Source of the DNA: Pseudomonas sp. gcc21 | Lineage (GTDB): Bacteria; Pseudomonadota; Gammaproteobacteria; Pseudomonadales; Pseudomonadaceae | Assembly (NCBI RefSeq): GCF_012844345.1 | Contig: NZ_CP051625.1 | Location: 1,860,001 to 1,924,000, forward strand | Length of the DNA stretch: 64,000 nucleotides | Reading direction: 5' to 3' | Shown: in pieces, positions 51,099 to 61,178 of the stretch | Layout of the letters: each line of letters opens with the position of its first letter | How positions within the stretch are numbered: the stretch's first letter is position 1 | Translations under genes and position numbers: made by a program | Notes under the pieces: model-generated | What the model was told of the DNA's origin: nothing | The model's input: only the letters and a program-made list of their open reading frames with translations | Database searches by the model: none

Positions 51099-52544
51099 AT
51101 GCTCCGCCCCCTTTATGTCGCTGTTCTGATGGTGGGCCTGTCTTCGGGCCAGGCAATGGCCAAAACGGATTTATTGACGATCTACCGGGAAGCTGTTGAA
51201 AACAGTGCTGACCTGGCAGCCGCCGAAGCGGATACGCTGGCCCGTCAGGAAGCCCTGCCCCAGGCGCGAGCACAGCTGCTGCCCAACATCGGTGCGGCGG
51301 CAGGTGCAGCGCGCGAGCGTCTGGAGATCGACGGGGTCGGCAGTGACCGGTATTCCACCCACTATTATCAGGCGAGCCTGGTTCAGCCGTTGTTTCGCGC
51401 CGAAAACTGGTTCAACTATCAGGCTGCCAAATCACTGAGCGAGCAAGCTCGGGTCGAATTTTCCGCTACCCAGCAAAGCTTGATTCTGGAAGTGGCCGTC
51501 GCCTATTTCAACGTGCTGCGGGCCTCGGATAATCTCGCATCAGCCCGCTCGGAGGAAGCCGCCTTCGAACGCCAGTTAGAGCAGGCTCGGGAACGGTTCG
51601 AAGTGGGTCTGTCTGCACGCACCGATGTACTTGAAGCCCTTGCCGGATTCGATACCGCGCGTGCCGCACGGCTCAGCGCACAAACCAATCTGGATATCAG
51701 CTTTCAGGCCCTGACGCGCCTGACAGGCGAGCAATATGACGAACTGATTGGTATCAGCCACGACTTGCCCATCCTGCCCCCTACCCCTGGGGATCTGCAG
51801 CAATGGGTAGATACTGCTGCGGTGCAGAATCTGGAGTTACAGGCTTCGCGACTGGCTATCGACAGCGCAGCAGAAACCCTGCGCAGCAGCCGGGCCGGCT
51901 ATGCACCCACGGTGGATGCCTTTGTTCGCCATAGCAGTAATTTTGGCGGCCGCGCCTCGGCCAGCAGCACCACGGGACGCACCGGTAGCACGGATACAGA
52001 CACTACCTCTATCGGCGTCGAGCTCAATCTGCCGTTGTTCACTGGCGGAGCCACCACCTCTCGGGTACGCGAGTCCAACTTCCGTCTGAGCCAGGCAGAA
52101 CGCCTGAGCGAAGCGCAGCTGCGCCGTGTCGTTGAAAGCACCCGCAACCTGTTTCGCACTGTCACGTCCAGCGTTGAAGAAGTCGAAGCGCGGCGCCAGG
52201 CGATCATCTCTGCCAACGCTGCCCTTGATGCGACCCAGACCGGCTACGAAGTCGGCACGCGCAATGTGGTCGACGTACTGGAGGCCCAGCGCAACCTGTA
52301 CCGCGCCGTGCGTGATTACAACGACGTGCGGTATAACTACATCATCAATAACCTGGACCTGAAACAGGCCGCGGGGACGCTCAGTCCGCAGGATCTTCGA
52401 GAGCTGTCTCAATGGCTCAACCCTGACTACGATCCAAACCGCGACTTCATCCCGCCTTTCAGCGACGAGGAAGTCGAGCGCATGTCCATGGGCGGCCAGC
52501 TGCCCGAGTCGTCCGACCAGTCGCGGATGCGGCGCAGCTTCTAA
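51099..52544 (+). CDS. tolC: TolC family outer membrane channel protein
   Basis: Outer-membrane exit duct for type I secretion and efflux pumps. The 481-residue protein begins with a signal peptide (about 1-22, MLRPLYVAVLMVGLSSGQAM, cleaved near AMA-K). Two repeated OEP domains follow, with long coiled-coil stretches (for example residues 120-175 and 330-385) and a conserved YEVGTRNVVDVLEAQRN segment. The start at 51099 places the signal peptide at the N-terminus. It is divergent from thiC, as in P. aeruginosa. Confidence 0.93.
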   Translation: MLRPLYVAVLMVGLSSGQAMAKTDLLTIYREAVENSADLAAAEADTLARQEALPQARAQLLPNIGAAAGAARERLEIDGVGSDRYSTHYYQASLVQPLFRAENWFNYQAAKSLSEQARVEFSATQQSLILEVAVAYFNVLRASDNLASARSEEAAFERQLEQARERFEVGLSARTDVLEALAGFDTARAARLSAQTNLDISFQALTRLTGEQYDELIGISHDLPILPPTPGDLQQWVDTAAVQNLELQASRLAIDSAAETLRSSRAGYAPTVDAFVRHSSNFGGRASASSTTGRTGSTDTDTTSIGVELNLPLFTGGATTSRVRESNFRLSQAERLSEAQLRRVVESTRNLFRTVTSSVEEVEARRQAIISANAALDATQTGYEVGTRNVVDVLEAQRNLYRAVRDYNDVRYNYIINNLDLKQAAGTLSPQDLRELSQWLNPDYDPNRDFIPPFSDEEVERMSMGGQLPESSDQSRMRRSF

Positions 52545-52728
52545 TAGATTTTCTTGGTGTATCGCTTCCCCGCTGCATGACTGCTTAGGTGCAGAGCAGC
52601 GCGGATAGCACCAGGATCCATTTCCCTTCAAAGGAAGCCAGGCGTCTGGTTTTCAGCGAACCGAGCTTCTTAGTGAAACGGGAGCTGGATAGCGCCAGTC
52701 CGGGTGCGAGGCAGGGTCGAGCGGTTTG

Positions 52729-53994
52729 TTAACGCGGCTCGATAAGCTCCGCTATACCGGCAAGCAACCGGGCCAGGGCGCCCTGATTCTCCAGCACGAC
52801 ATGTTGCCCTGCGGCGCCGGCCTTGCTCCGCTCGGCAGGATCTGCCAGATAACAGCAAACCCGCTCAGCCAGCTGTCCCGCGTTCTGCACGACTGTCAGC
52901 GCACCAGCCTTTTCAAGCAGATCGCTGACTTCGGTGAAATTGAACCGGTGCGGACCAGACAAGACGGGCAGACCCAGCGCCGCGGGCTCAAGGTAATTGT
53001 GACCACCATTAGGTACCAACGATCCGCCAACAAAGGCGGCATCAGCGCAACCGAAGAATTGCATCAGCTCGCCCATAGTGTCGCCCAGAAACACCTGATC
53101 CTGAGCCGAAGGCATGCGCCCGGCGCTACGTCGTACCGCCTGCAATCCCGAATCACTGATCAGCCGGGCGACGCTATCGAAGCGCTCGGGATGGCGGGGA
53201 ACCAGGATCAGTAGCGCCTGCGGATGTTGATCCAGAACGCTTCGGTGCGCCTCAAGGATCTGTTCATCCTCTCCGGCATGGGTGCTTGCTGCAATCCACA
53301 CCGGCCGCCTACCCCAGCCGGCGCGCCACTGCTCAGCCTGCGCCTGTTTGTCCGGATCGGGCTTCAAGTCGAACTTGATGCTGCCGGTAACGCTCATTGC
53401 CTGCACTGGCACGCCGAGTGCCGCGAAACGATGCGCTTCAGGCTGACTCTGCACCGCGACCCAATCCAGCGCCGCAAACATCGGTCGAGCCAGCGCAATG
53501 ATTCGTTGATAACCACGTGCGGAGCGCTCTGACAAACGCGCATTGGCGAGGACCACCGGCACGCCGGCGGACTTGCACCCAGCCACCAGGTTCGGCCACA
53601 ACTCGGTCTCCATGATGATGCAGACCTTGGGCGCAAGCCGTCTGATAAAACGGCGTTGTAGCCATGGCAGGTCATACGGGAGATACGCATGTCCCACCCT
53701 ATCGCCGAATAGCTTGCGGATTTGTGCCGAGCCGGTGGGCGTCATGCAGGTGACGGTGACCGGCAGCTCAGGATAACGCTGCATCAGTTCCTTGATCATC
53801 GGAGCCGAAGCGATCGACTCACCGACTGACACCGCATGAACCCAGATTCCGCCGGGTCGAATATCACCTTTCATGGCGAAACGTTCCTGCCAACGCCGGG
53901 CATAGGCTGGCGCGCGCCAGGCTCGATACAACAGCCGGCCCAGTATGACCGGCAACAGCAGCGTAAAAACAAGACTGTAAATCAGGCGCACCAT
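52729..53994 (-). CDS. waaA: 3-deoxy-D-manno-octulosonic-acid (Kdo) transferase WaaA
   Basis: Adds Kdo residues to lipid IVA, the base of the LPS core. The 421-residue protein has an N-terminal membrane anchor (about 4-22) and a GT-B fold. Conserved pieces are GGIWVHAVSVGESIASAPMI, IMETELWPNLV, ASTHAGEDEQIL and GGSLVPNGGHNYLEPAALGLP. The preferred start is ATG 53994; 54000 is also an ATG. It is divergent from the FAD oxidoreductase gene, with 100 bases between the start codons. Confidence 0.95.
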   Translation of the reverse strand: MVRLIYSLVFTLLLPVILGRLLYRAWRAPAYARRWQERFAMKGDIRPGGIWVHAVSVGESIASAPMIKELMQRYPELPVTVTCMTPTGSAQIRKLFGDRVGHAYLPYDLPWLQRRFIRRLAPKVCIIMETELWPNLVAGCKSAGVPVVLANARLSERSARGYQRIIALARPMFAALDWVAVQSQPEAHRFAALGVPVQAMSVTGSIKFDLKPDPDKQAQAEQWRAGWGRRPVWIAASTHAGEDEQILEAHRSVLDQHPQALLILVPRHPERFDSVARLISDSGLQAVRRSAGRMPSAQDQVFLGDTMGELMQFFGCADAAFVGGSLVPNGGHNYLEPAALGLPVLSGPHRFNFTEVSDLLEKAGALTVVQNAGQLAERVCCYLADPAERSKAGAAGQHVVLENQGALARLLAGIAELIEPR

Positions 53995-54094
53995 GACCAT
54001 GTCCCTATCTGAAATGCGGCATAGAGTAGCAGATGTGACCCGAGGCACCGGCAGTGTCTATACTAGGAACCTTTTTAGGACACCTGCAAAATTT

Positions 54095-55270
54095 ATGAGC
54101 ACAACCCTGGAAACCGACATTTGCATCCTCGGCGGCGGCATCGCCGGTTTATGGTTGAATGCTCGGCTGCAACAGCTCGGATACAGCACTCTTTTGATCG
54201 AGCGAGGCGCGCTGGGAGGCGGCCAGAGCAGCAAGTCGCAGGGCATCATTCATGGCGGCACCAAATACGCATTGCATGGAAAACTGAGCCTGGCCGCAGA
54301 AGCCATCGGCGGCATGCCTGAACGCTGGCGCGCCTGTCTGGACGGTACCGGGGAACTGGACCTCTCAGGGGTCAGGCTGCTATCCGCGAATCATTACCTG
54401 TGGTCGCCAGGCAGTCTGATCAGCAACATGGCGGGCTTTTTTGCCAGCAAGGCGCTACGCGGCCGGGTCGATACGGTCAAAGGTTCCGAGCGTCCCGAGA
54501 TATTCGATAACCCTGCTTTCAGGGGGAAGGTCTATCGATTGGCCGAACTGGTGCTTGATGTACCCGATGCCATTCGCCGTCTTGCGGAACTGTCTGGCGA
54601 CAGTCTGGTAGTTGACGCTTCGCCCCATGTGGAACGCAGGCCGGACGGCAGCATCGAAGGCATCGCCATACACGATCACCTGATCAAAGCTCAGCGTTAT
54701 GTACTGACCGCCGGCGAAGGCAACGAAGGCTTGTTGAACAGCTGGGGCGTTGATCAACCAGCCATGCAACGCCGGCCGCTGCACATGGTGCTGATCAAGG
54801 GGCCGAAGCTGCCAGCGCTTTATGCGCACTGCCTGGGTAGCAGCCCCAAGCCACGCGTCACTATCACTACGCACCCCTGCGCTGATGGCCAATGGTGCTG
54901 GTATCTCGGCGGCGAGCTGGCTGAGCAGGGCGTTGGCCTGGCGCCTGACGAACTGATTGCCAAAGCCAGAAACGAGCTGGCCGACCTGCTGCCCTGGGTG
55001 GACCTGAGCCAGACGCGCTGGACGACGCTACCCATCAATCGGGCCGAGCCCGCACAGAGTGGCTTGGTGCGCCCGGATACGGCTTATATGCAGGCAGTGC
55101 ACAACGTTCTGGTGTGCTGGCCCACAAAACTAGCGCTCACGCCCAACCTCAGCGACCAGATACTGGCCGAACTCGATCACCAGGCGATACGCCCAACCAT
55201 CCCACAATCGAACGCCGGCCTCCCACGACCCCATATAGCCACACCGGTGTGGGATATCTGCTTCCCATGA
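54095..55270 (+). CDS. FAD-dependent oxidoreductase (DAO family)
   Basis: A 391-residue flavoprotein starting MSTTLETDICILGGGIAGLW; the GxGxxG dinucleotide fold is at about 11-16. The SSKSQGIIHGGTKYAL segment resembles glycerol-3-phosphate dehydrogenase/D-amino-acid oxidase-type enzymes. The substrate cannot be predicted. The stop overlaps the next gene's ATG (ATGA), so the two are translationally coupled. The gene pair occupies the PA4991-PA4992 position. Confidence 0.88.
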   Translation: MSTTLETDICILGGGIAGLWLNARLQQLGYSTLLIERGALGGGQSSKSQGIIHGGTKYALHGKLSLAAEAIGGMPERWRACLDGTGELDLSGVRLLSANHYLWSPGSLISNMAGFFASKALRGRVDTVKGSERPEIFDNPAFRGKVYRLAELVLDVPDAIRRLAELSGDSLVVDASPHVERRPDGSIEGIAIHDHLIKAQRYVLTAGEGNEGLLNSWGVDQPAMQRRPLHMVLIKGPKLPALYAHCLGSSPKPRVTITTHPCADGQWCWYLGGELAEQGVGLAPDELIAKARNELADLLPWVDLSQTRWTTLPINRAEPAQSGLVRPDTAYMQAVHNVLVCWPTKLALTPNLSDQILAELDHQAIRPTIPQSNAGLPRPHIATPVWDICFP

Positions 55271-56079
55271 ACGCCTTGCATAACCACCACAGACAGCTCG
55301 GCAGCACGGGCTTAACGGTCTCCCCCTTGGGGCTGGGTACGGTCAAGTTCGGTCGCAATCAAGGCGTCAAATACCCCAGCGCCTTTGACTTGCCCAGCGA
55401 TGCACAGGCGCTCGATCTGCTCGCACTGGCACGCGAGCTTGGGATCAACCTGATCGATACGGCGCCTGCCTATGGCAGCAGTGAAGTCCGCCTCGGCACG
55501 CTCCTCGCAGGCCAACGCCAGGATTGGATCCTGTGCACGAAAGTCGGCGAAGAATTCACTGACGGCGTATCCAGCTTTGATTTCAGTGCTGCCCATACTC
55601 GTTATTCCATCGAGCGCTCACTCAAACGACTCCGCACAGACTACCTAGACCTGGTACTGGTGCATTCGGATGGCAACGATCTTGATGTCTTATCCGAAGG
55701 CAGCTACGCAGAACTGGAAGCCTGTCAGCGTGACGGATTGATCAGAGCCTTCGGCTTCTCGGGCAAAACGGTCGAGGGCGGAATCAGCGCTCTGGAGCGT
55801 GGTGATTGTGCAATGGTCACCTTCAATGCCAACGAACAAAGCGAACGCCCGGTTCTCGACTATGCTCAGACGCACGGCAAGGGCATCCTGATAAAAAAAG
55901 CCCTGGCCAGTGGTCATTTGTGTTTGACGGGCGATGATCCGGTTAGCGCTGGGTTACGGTTGATTTTTGAGCATCCTTCTGTAGCGTCTGCAATTATCGG
56001 CACCATCAACCCAAAGCACCTCGAACAGAATGTTGCAGCGGCAGTCAGCGTACTGGATACACTTTCCAGCCAACCCTAA
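55267..56079 (+). CDS. Aldo/keto reductase
   Basis: A 270-residue NADPH-dependent reductase with GSTGLTVSPLGLGTVKFG at the N-terminus. The catalytic Asp-Tyr pair is in LIDTAPAYGSSE, and a late motif SAIIGTINPKHLEQN positions the cofactor. The predicted fold is a TIM barrel. It is coupled to the upstream flavoprotein by an ATGA overlap, suggesting a two-step redox conversion of an unknown metabolite. Confidence 0.92.
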   Translation: MNALHNHHRQLGSTGLTVSPLGLGTVKFGRNQGVKYPSAFDLPSDAQALDLLALARELGINLIDTAPAYGSSEVRLGTLLAGQRQDWILCTKVGEEFTDGVSSFDFSAAHTRYSIERSLKRLRTDYLDLVLVHSDGNDLDVLSEGSYAELEACQRDGLIRAFGFSGKTVEGGISALERGDCAMVTFNANEQSERPVLDYAQTHGKGILIKKALASGHLCLTGDDPVSAGLRLIFEHPSVASAIIGTINPKHLEQNVAAAVSVLDTLSSQP

Positions 56080-56093
56080 CGTCGGTACACCAG

Positions 56094-56969
56094 ATGCCTC
56101 GGATCATCGCACGGAAGAACCCGGTGGTATTCAAAACCCAGGCGCTTCGGGTGCAGGCGAGTCCCGACAGGCTTCGGTATACCCCGGTGGGCAGTCCGCT
56201 CAGCTTTACCCAGATGCAAGCGCTGCGAGTGCCGATAGCCATCGATGACCCACACCACTTCGATGTGACTGTCGCCAATCTGGGCGTGTCTGCTGATCTG
56301 ATACTTGAGTGGCACGGGCGGAATTTCAAGTTACTGGTTCGCCAGGAGCGACCCGACCATGGCGATGAGGTGTTGAAGCTCATTTCCGGTTATGTGCCTG
56401 CCCATGAACTCAGGGTTCCGCTACTCACAGCCATGACCGAGATTGCCGAAGAGCTGTTGTTCGAAGGCCCGCACGGCTGGTTCCAGGGGCGTTATCAGCA
56501 AACGTGGCTGCCGACACCCTATGCGAGCGACTTGCCAGTCGATACCAGCCTCGCGTTCGAGCTCACACCTGACCGGGGTCATACGCGCCCCGTTTGTTGC
56601 GGCAACCAGCCGCTGCTCGAACGGCCACGCGCCTATATCCATCTGCCAAGCAATTCATTGCAACTGGTCTACTCGATGCGGCTGACGCTCCCCACAGGGT
56701 GCGACCAGCTTACAGCTCTGCATGCAGACGAGGTGTTCGATAACCAAAGCGGCGAACTACGGGCTCACCTGGATTACAGCCAACCGGATCTGTATTTGTG
56801 CGAGCTGCGAAAAGAGCGATTACCTGAGCAGATTTACATACTGAAGAAAGGCGTTCTGGTCGCAGAGAAACCTGGCAGGCTTCAGCTGAGTGAAGCCATG
56901 GCCGAGCAAGTTGGCTGGGTGATCGAAGCTGAGCGATCAGCCTGGCCGGAGGGGTTGGCCAGGCTATAA
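56094..56969 (+). CDS. Conserved hypothetical protein
   Basis: A 291-residue soluble protein starting MPRIIARKNPVVFKTQALRV, with no signal peptide, membrane segment or nucleotide-binding motif that I can see. Notable pieces are GPHGWFQGRYQQTWLP and LYLCELRKERLPEQIYILKKG. I do not recognise the family. It starts 14 bases after the aldo/keto reductase and its position matches PA4993 of P. aeruginosa, so it is probably co-transcribed with the redox pair. It ends 10 bases before the convergent hldE. Confidence 0.8.
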   Translation: MPRIIARKNPVVFKTQALRVQASPDRLRYTPVGSPLSFTQMQALRVPIAIDDPHHFDVTVANLGVSADLILEWHGRNFKLLVRQERPDHGDEVLKLISGYVPAHELRVPLLTAMTEIAEELLFEGPHGWFQGRYQQTWLPTPYASDLPVDTSLAFELTPDRGHTRPVCCGNQPLLERPRAYIHLPSNSLQLVYSMRLTLPTGCDQLTALHADEVFDNQSGELRAHLDYSQPDLYLCELRKERLPEQIYILKKGVLVAEKPGRLQLSEAMAEQVGWVIEAERSAWPEGLARL

Positions 56970-56979
56970 ATCGCCTGGA

Positions 56980-58410
56980 TCAGCTATCTGATTTCTCGCG
57001 AATACGCTCGACAATCGCGGTGGTGGAACAGCTTTCCACGAAGTTCAGCACGCGAACGTCGCCGCCGTATTCCTGAACGATAGGCGCACCCACCACCTGA
57101 TCCACACTGTAATCGCCGCCTTTGACCAGCACGTCCGGCTTGATCTGTCTCAGCAACTCCTCGGGCGTGTCGTCTGCAAAACAGGTCACCCAGTCAACCG
57201 CGCCCAACCCTGCCAGCACCGCCATACGACGGTCCACAGCGTTAATCGGGCGGCCTGGCCCTTTGAGCCGCGTAACCGACGCGTCATCGTTGATCGCCAC
57301 GATGAGCCGATCACCCAGGCTGCGCGCTTCCTCAAGATAGCCTACGTGTCCGGCATGAATAATATCGAAGCAACCATTGGTGAAGACAATCCGCTCACCA
57401 TGCGCGCGGGCATCCGCAATCGCGACCAGCAATTGCTCGATACCCAATACACCGCGTTCACTGCCCTGCTCACGCTGCACAGCGCGGCGCAATTCGGGCG
57501 CGCTGATCGCTGCAGTACCCAACTTGCCGATTACGATACCGGCAGCCAGATTGGAAAGCGCAACAGCACGAGGCAGGGATTCACCCGCGGCCAACGCCGT
57601 GGCGAGCGTGGAAATAACCGTGTCCCCCGCGCCTGTGACATCAAATACTTCACGGGCCCGGGCCGGCAAATGGAGAGGCGGCTGCCCCTTGCTCAACAGC
57701 GTCATTCCCTGCTCACTGCGGGTAACCAGCATAGCGTCAAGCTCCAGCTGCTCCACCAGCGCCATGCCTCTATCAACGAGCTCCTGCTCGCTGGCACAGC
57801 GGCCGACAACCGCTTCGAACTCGGACAGGTTTGGCGTGATCAGGGTCGCGCCCTTGTAGATGGTGAAATCTGTCCCTTTCGGATCAGCCAGAACCGGAAT
57901 GTTCTTCGCGCGCGCCAGGGCTATCAGCTCCTGGTGATTGACCAATGCGCCCTTGCCATAATCCGATAGCACCATGACTTTGACCTTGTCGAGCAGGCCA
58001 CGCACGGAATCCAGCATTGCCGCACCGTCCGTTGCAAAGGGCTCTTCAAAGTCCAGCCGGATAAGCTGTTGATGACGGCTCAGCACGCGCAGCTTGGTGA
58101 CAGTCGGGCTCGACGCGTGCGCCTGGAAATCACAATATACGCCGGCAGCGTTCAATGTCTGCCGCAGACTTACCGCCGCTTCATCCTCACCAGTCACACC
58201 TACAAGCCAGGCGGGTGCGCCCAACGCTGCGATGTTCAGCGCCACGTTACCCGCACCGCCGGGGCGATCCTCTATCTGATCAACCTTGACCACCGGGACC
58301 GGCGCTTCAGGGGAAATCCTGTGGGTTGGCCCATGCCAATATCGGTCAAGCATCACATCGCCTACTACCAACACCGGCGCGGAATCAAAACGTGGCATGG
58401 TCAACTTCAT
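56980..58410 (-). CDS. hldE: Bifunctional heptose kinase/adenylyltransferase HldE
   Basis: Makes ADP-heptose for the LPS inner core. The protein has 476 residues. The N-terminal ribokinase-type domain (about 1-320) has [29 protein letters not shown] and [14 protein letters not shown]. The C-terminal nucleotidyltransferase (about 340-476) has [20 protein letters not shown] with the HxGH motif. It lies 44 bases downstream of msbA on the same strand, so the two form an LPS operon. Confidence 0.97.
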   Translation of the reverse strand: MKLTMPRFDSAPVLVVGDVMLDRYWHGPTHRISPEAPVPVVKVDQIEDRPGGAGNVALNIAALGAPAWLVGVTGEDEAAVSLRQTLNAAGVYCDFQAHASSPTVTKLRVLSRHQQLIRLDFEEPFATDGAAMLDSVRGLLDKVKVMVLSDYGKGALVNHQELIALARAKNIPVLADPKGTDFTIYKGATLITPNLSEFEAVVGRCASEQELVDRGMALVEQLELDAMLVTRSEQGMTLLSKGQPPLHLPARAREVFDVTGAGDTVISTLATALAAGESLPRAVALSNLAAGIVIGKLGTAAISAPELRRAVQREQGSERGVLGIEQLLVAIADARAHGERIVFTNGCFDIIHAGHVGYLEEARSLGDRLIVAINDDASVTRLKGPGRPINAVDRRMAVLAGLGAVDWVTCFADDTPEELLRQIKPDVLVKGGDYSVDQVVGAPIVQEYGGDVRVLNFVESCSTTAIVERIREKSDS

Positions 58411-58454
58411 AGTGGTTCCCGTTCAATCAGCCCCGCGGGCTATATGGTATGTGT

Positions 58455-60239
58455 TCAGGCGTGCGGCGCATCGTCCTGGAACTGCATGCTGTGTAGCCGC
58501 GCATAATAGCCATTCTGCGCGAGCAATTCAGCATGACTGCCACGCTCAACAATCTTGCCCTGATCCATCACCAGGATGATGTCTGCCTTCTCGATTGTTG
58601 AAAGCCTATGCGCAATGACCAGCGTAGTCCGGCCTTGCATAACGTGATCCAGCGCGCTCTGAATATGACGCTCCGACTCGGTATCCAGTGCGGAGGTCGC
58701 CTCGTCAAGAATCAACAACGGCGCATTCTTCAACAGCGCCCGGGCGATCGCCAACCGCTGGCGCTGACCACCCGACAGAAGCACGCCATTTTCGCCGACC
58801 ATGGTGTCCAGCCCGTCTGGCAATTTATCAATGAATTCCTTGGCGTAAGCCGCTTCCACCGCCCGTTCGATGTCCTCTCGGGGCGCACCGGCGAGATCTC
58901 CGTAGGCAATATTATTCGCGATCGTATCGTTGAACAGTGTCACGTGCTGAGTGACCAGCGCTATGTGACGGCGCAGGTTGCGCAGCCGATACTCTGAGAC
59001 ATCAACCCCGTCAATCAGGATGCGGCCCTGAGTGTGCTGGTAGAAACGCGGAATCAGGCTGATCAGCGTCGACTTGCCGCTTCCAGACCTTCCTACCAGG
59101 GCGACCATCTGGCCGGGCTCGACGGAGAAGTTGATGTCCTCGAGAACCACTTTATCCGTTTGCGGGTAATTGAAATGCAGATCACGCACCTCTATGCGGC
59201 CGCTTACCCGCTCCGATTCGTAGGTGCCGGTATCGGTCTCGGGCTCTTCATCCAATTGTTCAAAAATGCTTTCCGCTGCAGCGATACCCTTCTGAATGTT
59301 CGCACTGACTTCAGACAACTGCCTAACAGGCTTGGGGAGCATGCCGGCTGCAGTGATGTAGGCAACCAGATCACCAGCGGTGGCTTCGCCGCGCAGCAGC
59401 AGCACGAGAAACATGACAAACGCCATAGAGCCGTAAGTGACCAGCTGAAGGCTGGGCGTAAATACCGCCCCCGTGCGGGTCATTTTCAGACCCCGCTCCC
59501 GATTTGCTTCGCTGGCCTTGTGAAATCGTTCAGACTCGTATTGCTCACCGCCAAAACTGCGGACCACCCGATAACCCGTAATGGTTTCGGAGGTGACATG
59601 GGTCACATCACCCATCGCTGTCTGAATCTTTTTGCTCTGCTTGCGAAATTTCTTGCTGGTGCTGGAAACCATGACGCCGATGACGGGCAGGATCCCCATT
59701 AATACCAGCGTGAGCTGCCAGTTCATCCACAGCAGATAGCCAAACAGGAATATCACCGTCAGCCCTTCCCGGAACACAACCTTGATGGCATCTGTCGCCG
59801 CGCCGGTGACCATGGTGACATTGAAGGTCACCCGCGAGACCAGATGACCCGAGTTGTGGTTGTCAAAATACCGATTGGGTAGCGTCAGAAAATTATCGAA
59901 TAGCGCAGTGCGCAGATCGTGCACGATGCCCAGGGACACCTTGGCGATGTAGTAATTGCCCAGAAAGGACCCAATACCTTGATAAATCGAAACCAGAACA
60001 ATGAACAGCGGAAAGCCCCAGATCAGCGGATAGCCAAGAAATTCACCACTTGACCCCGCGGTTAGACCATCAACGAAATATTTCAACATCCAGGCCATCG
60101 CCGGCTGGCTGGAGGCGAAAATCATGAAGCCCAGAATGCTGACGGCAAACGGGATCCAGTAGGGCCTGACGTAGCTCAACAGACGGAGATAGATGCGTAC
60201 GCTTGAGCGGGTAAAGCTTTCGTTTTGAGAATCCGACAT
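58455..60239 (-). CDS. msbA: Lipid A export ABC transporter MsbA
   Basis: Flips lipid A-core across the inner membrane. The 594-residue half-transporter has a six-helix membrane domain (about 20-320) and an ATPase domain with Walker A GRSGSGKST, signature LSGGQRQRLAIARAL and Walker B LLILDEATSALD followed by the H-loop in LVIAHRLST. Homodimer expected. It is upstream of hldE and divergent from the small kinase gene. Confidence 0.96.
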   Translation of the reverse strand: MSDSQNESFTRSSVRIYLRLLSYVRPYWIPFAVSILGFMIFASSQPAMAWMLKYFVDGLTAGSSGEFLGYPLIWGFPLFIVLVSIYQGIGSFLGNYYIAKVSLGIVHDLRTALFDNFLTLPNRYFDNHNSGHLVSRVTFNVTMVTGAATDAIKVVFREGLTVIFLFGYLLWMNWQLTLVLMGILPVIGVMVSSTSKKFRKQSKKIQTAMGDVTHVTSETITGYRVVRSFGGEQYESERFHKASEANRERGLKMTRTGAVFTPSLQLVTYGSMAFVMFLVLLLRGEATAGDLVAYITAAGMLPKPVRQLSEVSANIQKGIAAAESIFEQLDEEPETDTGTYESERVSGRIEVRDLHFNYPQTDKVVLEDINFSVEPGQMVALVGRSGSGKSTLISLIPRFYQHTQGRILIDGVDVSEYRLRNLRRHIALVTQHVTLFNDTIANNIAYGDLAGAPREDIERAVEAAYAKEFIDKLPDGLDTMVGENGVLLSGGQRQRLAIARALLKNAPLLILDEATSALDTESERHIQSALDHVMQGRTTLVIAHRLSTIEKADIILVMDQGKIVERGSHAELLAQNGYYARLHSMQFQDDAPHA

Positions 60240-60371
60240 AGACGCTTCGCAATAATGAGTCAGGGCCGGAGTTTAACACAGCCCAAGCGACCACTCTTGC
60301 GCGCCCCGGAACAGACAGATGAGCCCCTCGACCCGATGCTGTAAACTGCCCTTTTTTCCCGGGAAGGCAGC

Positions 60372-60968
60372 ATGCAACCACTGGACTTGGCGCAATATCA
60401 GAGCTGGCGCGCGAATGCCGAGATTCTGGAAAAGGATCGGTACGGCGAAAAGGTGCTGCGCCTGGCGGACGGGACATTTCTCAAACTATTTCGCCGTAAA
60501 AGCTGGTTGTCGAAAACGGCTTTCTATCCACCAGCGAAACGCTTCGCCGACAACGCTGCCGAGCTCGAACGCCTGAACATCCCATGCCCCTGTGTTCTAC
60601 AGCTTTACAAGCTGGAGAACCCTTACCGCTCTGTGGTCCACTACGACCCGCTTCCAGGGCTCACCCTCCGTCAGTTGCTTAACCTGGCGCCGGACAGAGA
60701 TCAGGTAGAGCTGTTCGGACGCCTCGCCGAATTCATAACGCTCCTGCACGATCTGGGAATCTATTTTCGGTCGTTGCACATGGGCAATATCGTATTGACC
60801 CCCGAAGGCCGCTTTGGACTGATCGACATCTCAGATATGCGCTGCCTGGGCCGCCCCCTTTCGCAACAGATGCGCGCGAGAAACTATCGGCACTTGATGC
60901 GTTATGAGGAGGATTGGTCACTGGTGAGCTCAGCTACCAAAGCCCTGTTCGCGGCTGAAAAGAAATAA
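60372..60968 (+). CDS. Small LPS-kinase-like protein
   Basis: A 198-residue protein with a shortened protein-kinase-like fold: FLKLFRRKSW (possible ATP-binding Lys), a catalytic-loop-like LHDLGIYFRSLHMGNIVL (His and Asn positions kept) and LIDISDMR in place of DFG. Such proteins lie beside msbA/waaL in pseudomonads and are often labelled toluene-tolerance or LPS-core kinases. The exact heptose or sugar target is unknown. The gene is convergent with waaL across a 210-base, AT-richer gap that contains an imperfect hairpin (61050-61090). Confidence 0.78.
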   Translation: MQPLDLAQYQSWRANAEILEKDRYGEKVLRLADGTFLKLFRRKSWLSKTAFYPPAKRFADNAAELERLNIPCPCVLQLYKLENPYRSVVHYDPLPGLTLRQLLNLAPDRDQVELFGRLAEFITLLHDLGIYFRSLHMGNIVLTPEGRFGLIDISDMRCLGRPLSQQMRARNYRHLMRYEEDWSLVSSATKALFAAEKK

Positions 60969-61178
60969 CGGAGCGAAAGCCAGCTGACGCAAACATATGG
61001 CCGCTAGGAAAAGAGTGAATCAACAGGTCTTCGCCGTTACAGAAGTATTAGAGGTGTCAAATCGTATCAAAGCGGCTTCAGACACCCTCTAAATAAGATC
61101 CGGATGCCCTTTCAACTGTGGATACCTGTTAAAGAAATCACTCTTCAGTGCACCGCCGGGTCTTGATTGAATGATCTG

